NCBI GenBank assembly: GCA_016713665.1
Contig: JADJOR010000024.1
Coordinates: 124,001 to 188,000, forward strand
Source: Deltaproteobacteria bacterium
GTDB lineage: Bacteria; Myxococcota_A; UBA9160; UBA4427
DNA: 64,000 nucleotides
Direction: 5' to 3'
This document shows positions 52,441-59,879 of the stretch, one piece after another. The notes under the pieces are model-generated. The model searched no databases. It worked only from the letters and a program-made list of their open reading frames with translations, and was not told where the DNA came from. Position 1 is the stretch's first letter. Each line of letters begins with the position of its first letter. The translations under genes and the position numbers were made by a program.

Positions 52441-54843
52441 ATGGGACAAGCCCTCGACAGCATGCGCGTTCTCGAGCTCGGCTCCGGCATGGCGGGCGCC
52501 ATGGCCGGGATGGTGCTCGCCGAGAACGGAGCCGACGTGATCCGCGTCGAGCCGCCGGGGGGCGATCCCGAGCGCGAGCGGCCGGGCGCGCTCGTCTGGC
52601 ACCGCGGCAAGCGCAGCATCGTCCTCGATCTGCGCGACGCCGAAGGTCGCGCGCGCTTCGTCGCGCTCGCGCAGCGCGCGGACGGCTTGATCGAGACGCT
52701 GCGGCCGGGCGCGGCGACGCGACTCGGTGTCGACTACGAAGCGCTCGCGCCGATCGCCCCGCGCCTCGTGCAGCTCTCGATCACGGGCTTCGGCGAGCGC
52801 GGGCCGCTGCGCGATCTCCCGGGCTACGAAGGGATCGTCGCCGCCGTGACCGGCCGCATGGCCTTGCAGACGGGCAACCGCCCCGGCCCGATCTTCACCC
52901 CGGTCCCGATCGCGAGCTTCGGCGCCGCGATGCTCGGCGTCGAAGGGCTGCTGGCCGCGCTCCATGCGCGCCGCACGACGGGTCGCGGCCAGCGGGTGCA
53001 TACGAGCCTGCTCCACGCGCTCTCCGTCTACGACATGACGATCGGCTACGGCAACCGCACCCACGCCGCGCCGCGACCGGGGCTCGTCTATGGCGTGATG
53101 CGCGTCTGCTTCATGACGGCGCCGACGAAGGACGGGCGCTTCATCCAGATGTGCAGCCGCCAGCCGCATCTCTTCCGCAACTGGCTCGAGGCGATGGGGC
53201 TCGAAGCGCTGCTGTCGGAGCCCGATCTGAATCACATCCCCGATCTCTTCCCGAGCGAGGCGCGCCTCGCCGAGGTCGTGGCCCTGATCGAGGGGCGGAT
53301 GCGGACTCGGACCCTCGACGAGTGGATGGAGATCTTCTCGTCGAAGGACGTCGGTGCCGATCCCTTCTACTCGGCGGGCGAATTCCTCGATCATCCGCAG
53401 GCGAAGGAGAACGGCCGGCGCCAGGTCGTCGTCGATCCGAAGGTCGGCGAGACGATCCAGATCGGGCCGCTCGGGCTCTTCTCGCAGACGCCTTCGCGGA
53501 TCGGGCGACCGGCGCCGGCGCTCGGTGCGGATCAGGCGGCGGTTCTCGCGCTGCTCGGCGAGTCCGTCGCGAGCGCGGGTTCGAGGGAGAGCGATGGCGG
53601 CTCGAGCGCAGCCTCCGTCGCAGGGTCCCATGCGTCCGCGACCAGTCCGGTTATCCCCCCGCGTCGCCCGCTCGAGGGCGTCGTTCTCATCGACTGCGGC
53701 TACTTCTACGCGACGCCCTTCGCGGCGACGCTGCTCGCCGAGGCCGGGGCGAAGATCGTCAAGGTCGAGCCCGCGGAGGGCGATCCCGGCCGGCGCAACT
53801 GGACGGCGAGCTATTCGAAGGCGATGGTCGGCAAGGAGTCGATCGTCGTCGATCTGAAGACCGCCGAGGGCCGCGCGATCGTCCACGACCTCGTCGCCCG
53901 CGCCGACGTCTTCCTCCACAATTTCCGACCCGGGACACCCGAACGCCTGGGCATCGACGACGCGACCCTGCGCGGGATCAACCCGCGCCTGCTCTACGTG
54001 TACGGCTCGTGCTTCGGGAGCCGCGGGCCCTGGTCCCACAAGCCGGGCTTCCATTCTTCGCCGAACGCGATCGTGGGCCCCGGCGTGATCGAGGCGGGGA
54101 GCGGGAATCCGCCGCAGAACCGGACCTATGCCGATCCCGCCTCGGCCCTCGCGACGGCGGCCGCGATCCTGGTCGGGCTGCATGCGCGGGAGGAGACCGG
54201 CCGCGGTCAATCCCTCGAGACGACGATGCTGACCTCGATGGCCTACGCCGTCTCGGAGTGGAGCCTGCGCTATGCCGGCAAGCGCGATCGCGAGGTCGAT
54301 CCGGGACAACACGGCTTCGGCGCCCTGCACCGCCTCTACGAGACGCAGGCGGGCTGGCTCTTCCTCGAAGTGCATCGCGAGGGCGAGTGGCGGGCGTTAT
54401 GCGAGGTCGTCGATCCGGCGCTCGCCGCCGACGTACGTTTTTCGACGCCGGCGGCGCGACGCGCGAACGACGACGCGCTCGCGACCGTGCTCGGCGAGCG
54501 CTTGCGGGGTCGTGACGCGGAGGCGTGGCAGACGTTGCTGCTCGCGGCGGGTGTGCCCGCGCTGCGGGCGGACGGGATCGACCACGCCGCCTTCATGCTC
54601 GAGCATCCCCATTGCCGCGCGAACGGAATCGCCGTCGTCGCGCAGCAGCCGGGGACGCCGCTCTCTGCCCGCGCCGGCCCGGCCATCGAGTTCGGCGAGC
54701 ATCCGACGCCGATCGAGCCGGCGGCCGAGCTCGGCGGGCAGACGGTGCAGGTCCTGCGCTGGCTCGGGCGCTCGGAGTCGGAGATCGAAGCGCTCGCCGC
54801 GCGCGGCGTCACCCGCGCGGTCGGCAACGCGCTGCCGAGCTAG
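52441..54843 (+). CDS. Double-length CaiB-type (family III) CoA transferase
   Basis: 800 aa, two family III CoA-transferase halves in tandem joined by a Ser/Ala linker near 380-400. Half one: RVLELGSGMAGAMAGMVLAENGADVIRVEPPGGDP, LDLRDAEGR, ITGFGERGP. Half two: GVVLIDCGYFYATPFAATLLAEAGAKIVKVEPAEGDPGRR, VDLKTAEGR, YGSCFGSRGPW. The motif after GRGQ, where the family has its catalytic Asp, reads VHTSLLH in half one and LETTMLT in half two. The family moves CoA between carboxylic acids. Start at 52441. It is probably the activating step of the cluster, though the missing Asp raises doubt. Confidence 0.9.
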   Translation: MGQALDSMRVLELGSGMAGAMAGMVLAENGADVIRVEPPGGDPERERPGALVWHRGKRSIVLDLRDAEGRARFVALAQRADGLIETLRPGAATRLGVDYEALAPIAPRLVQLSITGFGERGPLRDLPGYEGIVAAVTGRMALQTGNRPGPIFTPVPIASFGAAMLGVEGLLAALHARRTTGRGQRVHTSLLHALSVYDMTIGYGNRTHAAPRPGLVYGVMRVCFMTAPTKDGRFIQMCSRQPHLFRNWLEAMGLEALLSEPDLNHIPDLFPSEARLAEVVALIEGRMRTRTLDEWMEIFSSKDVGADPFYSAGEFLDHPQAKENGRRQVVVDPKVGETIQIGPLGLFSQTPSRIGRPAPALGADQAAVLALLGESVASAGSRESDGGSSAASVAGSHASATSPVIPPRRPLEGVVLIDCGYFYATPFAATLLAEAGAKIVKVEPAEGDPGRRNWTASYSKAMVGKESIVVDLKTAEGRAIVHDLVARADVFLHNFRPGTPERLGIDDATLRGINPRLLYVYGSCFGSRGPWSHKPGFHSSPNAIVGPGVIEAGSGNPPQNRTYADPASALATAAAILVGLHAREETGRGQSLETTMLTSMAYAVSEWSLRYAGKRDREVDPGQHGFGALHRLYETQAGWLFLEVHREGEWRALCEVVDPALAADVRFSTPAARRANDDALATVLGERLRGRDAEAWQTLLLAAGVPALRADGIDHAAFMLEHPHCRANGIAVVAQQPGTPLSARAGPAIEFGEHPTPIEPAAELGGQTVQVLRWLGRSESEIEALAARGVTRAVGNALPS

Positions 54844-54886
54844 TCGATCGGGCACGCCGTCCGCGAGCCCGTCGAAGGGAATCCTC

Positions 54887-55972
54887 ATGTCGCGTATCGC
54901 CCGGGTCTCGATCGTCGAAGAGAGCCTGCCCCTCGGCCTCGATCTCGGCTCGCAGTACGCGCGGATCGATTCGCTCGGCTACGTGCTCGTCGGCCTCATC
55001 GACGAGAGCGGTCGGACGGGGGTCGGCTGGACGTTCGCGATCGATCTCGGCGAGGCGTCCCGCATCGCCAAGGCGCTCCGCGAGCGGGCGCCGCTGCTCG
55101 TCGGCCTCGATCCGGTGGAGAGCGATGCGAACTGGGATCGGCTGCGCGCGGCCAGCACGGGACTCGAGCGCGCGGTCGGCAGCCCCGCCGTCTCGGCCTT
55201 CGACGTCGCCCTCTGGGATCTGCGCGGCCGCCAGGCGCAATCTCCGGTCCACCGCCTGCTCGGCGCCCGCGCAGATCGCCTTCGGACCTACGCCTCCGAT
55301 GCCCTCTGGGCCTCGCTCCCGCCCGACGTGCTGGCGGCGAACGCGGCGGCCTTCGTCGCGGAGGGCTTCGGGGCGATCAAGATCCGGAGCGGGGGCTCGA
55401 AGGAGCCGGCGCGCGAGGCCGAGCGCGTCCGTGCGGTGCGCGCGGCGGTGGGCGACGCGACCCTCGTGCTCTACGACGCGCTGCAAGGCTACGACGTCGA
55501 GTCGGCGATCGCGCTCGGGCGCGCGCTCGAGCGGGAAGGGGTGGGCTGGCTCGAGGATCCGGTGCCCGAGACCGATCTCGCGGGGCTCGCGCGCGTCCGG
55601 GCGGCCCTCGATCTGCCGATCGCGTCGGGGGAGGACGCGACCTGGCCCGAGGGCTGCGAAGCCTTCCTCGAACGCGACGCCGTCGACGTGCTGATGGTCG
55701 ATCCGAAATGGGTCGGAGGCATCACGCCCTGGCTGCGCGTCGCGCGCGCGGCCGAGCGCCGGGGCGTCCGCATGGTCAGCCACATCAGCCCCGAGCTCTC
55801 GGCGCCGGTGCTGGCGGCCCATGCCCCGGAGGCCCTGCTCGAATGGTTCTCCTGGAGCTTCGGGCTCTACGCGACGCCGCCCACGCTCGTGCGCGGCGTG
55901 TACCGGCTTTCCGATGAGCCCGGCTTCGGTCTGGTGTACCGCGGCGATCTGCTCGATCGGCTCTTCGGCTGA
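54887..55972 (+). CDS. Mandelate racemase/muconate lactonizing (enolase) superfamily protein
   Basis: 361 aa. The capping domain (1-125) precedes a modified TIM barrel. Likely residues: KIR near 162 in place of the usual KxK, metal ligands Asp in LYDALQGYD (about 197), Glu in LEDPVPE (about 222) and the Glu-Asp pair in SGEDATW, and a general-acid/base His in SHISPE (about 299). The superfamily abstracts the proton next to a carboxylate, giving racemisation, dehydration or cycloisomerisation. GAAGGGA upstream supports the start. It is 43 bp after the CoA-transferase, in one operon. Confidence 0.9.
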   Translation: MSRIARVSIVEESLPLGLDLGSQYARIDSLGYVLVGLIDESGRTGVGWTFAIDLGEASRIAKALRERAPLLVGLDPVESDANWDRLRAASTGLERAVGSPAVSAFDVALWDLRGRQAQSPVHRLLGARADRLRTYASDALWASLPPDVLAANAAAFVAEGFGAIKIRSGGSKEPAREAERVRAVRAAVGDATLVLYDALQGYDVESAIALGRALEREGVGWLEDPVPETDLAGLARVRAALDLPIASGEDATWPEGCEAFLERDAVDVLMVDPKWVGGITPWLRVARAAERRGVRMVSHISPELSAPVLAAHAPEALLEWFSWSFGLYATPPTLVRGVYRLSDEPGFGLVYRGDLLDRLFG

Positions 55973-56077
55973 GCGGTCGCGGGGCCGGGGGCGTTCATTC
56001 GTCCGAGCCGCGCCCACGTTGCAGTCCCCGATGAAGCTCCATAGGCTTCGACGACCCACCAAGCGAGACCCCACCCC

Positions 56078-57175
56078 ATGCGCGAATACCGCCTGATCTC
56101 CGCCGACAGCCACGTCAACGAGCCGCCGGATCTCTGGCAGACGCGGGTCCCCGCGAAGCTCCGCGCCCGCGCGCCGCGGGTCGAGCGGTTCCCCGAAGGC
56201 GATGCGTGGATCCTCGAGGGCGTCGCGGATCCGGTGAACTTCGGCTGGAACGCCTGCGCCGGGCTCGAGCCCGCGACGATGAAGGGCTGGGCGCGCTACG
56301 AGGATCTCCGCGCCGGGGGCCACGATCCGAAGGCGCGGCTCGCCGAGATGGATCGGGATCGCGTCGACGCCGAGGTCCTCTACCCGACGCCGCGGCTCTC
56401 CCAGGCGATCCTCGCGAACACCGACGTCGAGCTCCACGTCGCCTGCGTGCGCGCCTACAACGACTGGCTCTTCGACCATTATGTCGCCCAGGCGCCGGAT
56501 CGCTTCGCCGGGCTCGCGCTGCTGCCGAACGTCGGCGTCGATGCGGCGGTCGCCGAGCTCGACCGGCTGCTCGGGCGACCGGCCATGCGGGGCGTCCTGA
56601 TCGGCGCCTATCCCAACGGCAGCCTCGAGCCGAAGCCCGAGGACGATCGCGTCTGGGCGCGCCTCGTCGAAGCGGGGATCCCGCTCGACATCCACGTCTC
56701 GATGAGCCTCGGCATGCCCTCGGCCCACCGCTCGAAGCTGCCCGGCTTCGGCCGCTTCTACGACGCGCCGAACCGCATGGTCCAGATGCTCTTCAGCGGG
56801 ATGCTCGATCGCTTCCCGACGCTCCCGATCGTGTTCGCCGAGGTCGATTGCGGCTGGGTGCCCTACGTGAAGGAGCAGATCGACAACAACTATCTGCGCC
56901 TCGCGCCGGCCATGGGCTACCAGCACGCGCTGCTCCCGAGCGAGTACTTCGAGCGCCACTTCCACTTCTCGTTCATCTCCGACGCGATGGGGATCGACAA
57001 TCGTCAGCGCATCGGCGTCGAGCGCATGCTCTGGTCGTCCGACTATCCGCACATCAGCGCGGACTGGCCCCACTCCTGGCGCACGATCGAGGCCGCCTTC
57101 TCGGGCGTCCCGCGCGTCGAGCGCGACCTGATCCTCTCCGGCAACGCGAAGCGGCTCTACGGCTTCGGGCGCTGA
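56078..57175 (+). CDS. Amidohydrolase-2 family protein, second copy
   Basis: 365 aa, paralogue of the gene at 50196-51305. Shared blocks include YRLISADSH(V/I)NEPPDLW, GDAWI(L/M)EG, VLYPTPR, RAYNDWL, G(A/R)YPNGSLEPKPED, FAEVDCGW(V/I)PYVKEQ(I/F)DN and (M/L)WSSD(Y/F)PH. The metal-site residues are the same, while the region after LDIHVSM differs and carries its own substrate loop. It is last in the CoA-transferase/enolase operon. Sequential or stereo-specific activities on related compounds are a fair guess. Confidence 0.9.
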   Translation: MREYRLISADSHVNEPPDLWQTRVPAKLRARAPRVERFPEGDAWILEGVADPVNFGWNACAGLEPATMKGWARYEDLRAGGHDPKARLAEMDRDRVDAEVLYPTPRLSQAILANTDVELHVACVRAYNDWLFDHYVAQAPDRFAGLALLPNVGVDAAVAELDRLLGRPAMRGVLIGAYPNGSLEPKPEDDRVWARLVEAGIPLDIHVSMSLGMPSAHRSKLPGFGRFYDAPNRMVQMLFSGMLDRFPTLPIVFAEVDCGWVPYVKEQIDNNYLRLAPAMGYQHALLPSEYFERHFHFSFISDAMGIDNRQRIGVERMLWSSDYPHISADWPHSWRTIEAAFSGVPRVERDLILSGNAKRLYGFGR

Positions 57176-57192
57176 GGCGCCGGGACCGAGCG

Positions 57193-58434
57193 TCAGTGGA
57201 TCGACGCGGGCGGACTCGCGGCGCCCGGGAAGGATCCGACGTCGGGCGCGACGCCGGCCTCGGCCTTCTCTTCTTCGCGGTCTTCTTCCCGGTCTTCCTC
57301 GAGATGGCGATTCGGATGGTGGACCACCGCCGTATGCGCCCGGGTCGCCAGATCGACGAAGGGCCCCGGCGCGAGCCCGATCACGACGGCGAGCGCGGCG
57401 GTCGTCAGCATCATCGTGCTCGGGCGGCCCTCCGCGGGCTGCGGCAGGTGGGGCGGATGGGCGTCGCGCAGGTCGACGATGATGTTGACGAGGGCGAGGT
57501 AGAGGGCGGCGGCGTTGATCGCCGTGACGCCCATGAAGAGCGCGGCAAGGGCCGGTCGCAGCTCGAGCAGGCCGTTTGCGAGGAGATCCTCGCCGACGAA
57601 TCCGATCGTGCCGGGGAGGCTGATCGCCATCGCGAGCGCGAAGAAGGCCATCGGCTTCGGGAGCGGCCGCCTTCGCAGCGAGGCCTCGAGCGCGAGCAGC
57701 GCGAGCGCGCCGGACCACCAGTAGACGAGCCCCCCGACCTCGGCGAGATCGTCGCCCGAAGCGAGCCCCATCCAGACGAACGACAGGATGACGCCACGCT
57801 CGCAGACGAGGATCTCCGAGACCAGGGAGGAGGGCTCGAACTGGTTGGCGCGCGCGCCCGCCGACAAGAGCCACAGCGCGCAGACCAGGCTCAGCGCCGC
57901 CGCGACGAGCGGAACCACGATCGCGAACAGCGGCTCATGAGCCCCGATCGGGAGCGCGACCCGGGTAAAGAGGATCAGCGCGAGGGGCGCGACGAGCGTC
58001 TCCTTCGGCTCGTCCTCGATGCGAACCGGCAGGATCGCGAGCACGCAGGTCAGACCGACCAGCACGAGGATCACGCGCTGGAGCGTCGGCCCGAGGTCGA
58101 TCGCGGCGATCGCGTTGAAGGAGCCCACGCCGCTCGCGAGCAGGACGACGAGCGCGGCGCCCATCGCCGCGGTCTTCATCAGCCGGCGATCCCAGAGCTG
58201 CCCCTCGCGGATCGACACGATGGCGTGGCGGAGCGAGATCAGGACGAGGAAGACCAGCGGGGACGCGGTCGCCGCGCAGATCCCGATGATCAAGAGCTCG
58301 ATGGCGGCGAACGCGAGCGCCCCCGAGAGCGCGCGCCGATGTTGCTTCAGCTCCGTGCGGGCGATGCGCGCCGCCTCGAGCACCGCGATCGGCAGCACCA
58401 GCCAGAAGAAGGCGTCGAGCTTCCAGTCGATCAT
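57193..58434 (-). CDS. NuoM/DabB-like membrane subunit of the DAB locus
   Basis: 413 aa with about eleven TM helices in a proton-conducting NADH-dehydrogenase-like pattern (MIDWKLDAFFWLVLPIAVLE, VSEILVCERGVILSFVWMGLASGDD, MAFFALAMAISLPGTIGFVGEDLLANGL). The C-terminus is a charged tail (HHPNRHLEEDREEDREEEK). The ATG overlaps the stop of the upstream DabB-type gene (ATGA). Canonical two-gene DAB transporters lack this third protein, so it may supply an additional proton path or a regulator; I cannot name it further. Confidence 0.78.
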   Translation of the reverse strand: MIDWKLDAFFWLVLPIAVLEAARIARTELKQHRRALSGALAFAAIELLIIGICAATASPLVFLVLISLRHAIVSIREGQLWDRRLMKTAAMGAALVVLLASGVGSFNAIAAIDLGPTLQRVILVLVGLTCVLAILPVRIEDEPKETLVAPLALILFTRVALPIGAHEPLFAIVVPLVAAALSLVCALWLLSAGARANQFEPSSLVSEILVCERGVILSFVWMGLASGDDLAEVGGLVYWWSGALALLALEASLRRRPLPKPMAFFALAMAISLPGTIGFVGEDLLANGLLELRPALAALFMGVTAINAAALYLALVNIIVDLRDAHPPHLPQPAEGRPSTMMLTTAALAVVIGLAPGPFVDLATRAHTAVVHHPNRHLEEDREEDREEEKAEAGVAPDVGSFPGAASPPASIH

Positions 58435-59879
58435 CGGCGCGCTCCCCGGGCGTCGGGTGCCGTGGGCGAGATCGACGTCGGGAGGGCTCCGGGCGAGCGC
58501 GGGCCCTGGAGCGGCATCGGCGAGGAGGTGATGCGTCCGCTCTCGCTCGAGCGGATGCGCGGGCGGGTCGCGCTGACGAGGTGGGCGATCCGCGAGAGCG
58601 GCCTCGAGAAGAGGCCGTCGATGAAGGCGTCGACGCCGAAGCGCGAGAGGGCCGCGGCGTAGAGGAAGTCGCGCAGCGGCCGCGGCAGACCGTTCTCGAG
58701 GTACGAGCCCGAGCGGAAGGCGCCGCCGCCGAGATGACTTCGGCGGGTGTGCGCGTCCTCGAGCCAGGAGGGCGAGCGCAGGAACTGGGCCAGCCGGAGC
58801 AGGCCGTGGGCCAGCAGATGGACCATCGCGAGGTTCGTCCAACCCATGCCGCCCTCGGCGACCATCAGGCCGGCTTGCGCCGCCGACGAGAGAGCCAGCG
58901 CGCCCTTGGCGTCCGCGCGGACGCGGGCCGACATCGAGGCGGTGATCGCCGTGAAGAGGCCCACGAAGACGACCGCGCCGCGGGCGATCGGGGCGTACTC
59001 GAGGAGCGGCTCGATCCGCAGGATCAGGTAGACGCCGCAGTGGATCGAGAGCGTGCCGTAGAAGAGGGCGGAGGACGGGGTCGGGCCCTCCATCGCGCGC
59101 AGGATGTAGCCGGTCAGCGGCATCAGCGCGGACTTGCCCATCGCCGCGATCAGGAAGGCGAGGCAGAGGATCGTCGAGCCGAGCACGCCGGGCTGGAAGC
59201 CGACCTGTCCGGCTCCGTATCCGAGGACCGAGGGCCAGCTGACGTCGCCCACGTAGTGATGCAGCAGGACCATGCCCATCAGGAGCGCGATGTCGGCGAC
59301 GCGATAGGTCGCGAAGACGCGCCCGCTCGCGACGACGGTCTCCGTGCGGTCCCAGAAGAAGCAGACGAGCAGCGCCGAGGAGAGCCCGAGCAGCTCCCAG
59401 CCGAAGAACGCCATGTCGATGCCGCCGCCGAGCACGAACCAGAAGAAGCCGGTCGAGGCGATGCCGACCAGGACGAAGAAGCGCAGATAGCCGGGCTCGC
59501 GATGGAGATAGCGCCCCGAATAACGCGCGAGGACCGGGATCACCGCCCCCCCGAGCGCGGTCAGCATCGCCGAGAGCCGGTCGGCATAGACCGAGATGTC
59601 GAGGTGGTAGTGGCCGACCGAGTACATCCGCCAGAGGACCTCGTGGTACTCCGTCTTGGGCGGGAGCAGCGAAACGAGGCCGAGCAGCATGGCGGCGATC
59701 GCGCCCGTCGAGACCGTCGTTCCGGAGACCACGGCGACCCAGCGCTCGGAGGGCCGCACGCCGCTGATCGACAGCAGGACCAGGACGAGCGAGCCGGAGG
59801 CCGGCGCGATCAGCGTGACCAGCGCCAGGAAGTGGAACAGGGGCTGGGAGGTCGAGAGGAAATGGATCCAGTCGTTCAT
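58431..59879 (-). CDS. dabB: DabB-type NuoL-like proton channel subunit
   Basis: 482 aa, about 13 TM helices of the proton-translocating transporter family. Marker segments are WELLGLSSALLVCFFWDRTE, MGKSALMPLTGYILRAMEGPTPSSALFYGT (Lys-rich proton path) and SSAAQAGLMVAEGGMGW. In DAB systems this subunit uses the proton gradient to drive DabA. Start overlaps the DabA stop (ATGA), and its own stop overlaps the third gene, so all three are co-translated. The C-terminus is Ser/Arg/Pro-rich beyond the last helix. Confidence 0.85.
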   Translation of the reverse strand: MNDWIHFLSTSQPLFHFLALVTLIAPASGSLVLVLLSISGVRPSERWVAVVSGTTVSTGAIAAMLLGLVSLLPPKTEYHEVLWRMYSVGHYHLDISVYADRLSAMLTALGGAVIPVLARYSGRYLHREPGYLRFFVLVGIASTGFFWFVLGGGIDMAFFGWELLGLSSALLVCFFWDRTETVVASGRVFATYRVADIALLMGMVLLHHYVGDVSWPSVLGYGAGQVGFQPGVLGSTILCLAFLIAAMGKSALMPLTGYILRAMEGPTPSSALFYGTLSIHCGVYLILRIEPLLEYAPIARGAVVFVGLFTAITASMSARVRADAKGALALSSAAQAGLMVAEGGMGWTNLAMVHLLAHGLLRLAQFLRSPSWLEDAHTRRSHLGGGAFRSGSYLENGLPRPLRDFLYAAALSRFGVDAFIDGLFSRPLSRIAHLVSATRPRIRSSESGRITSSPMPLQGPRSPGALPTSISPTAPDARGARR

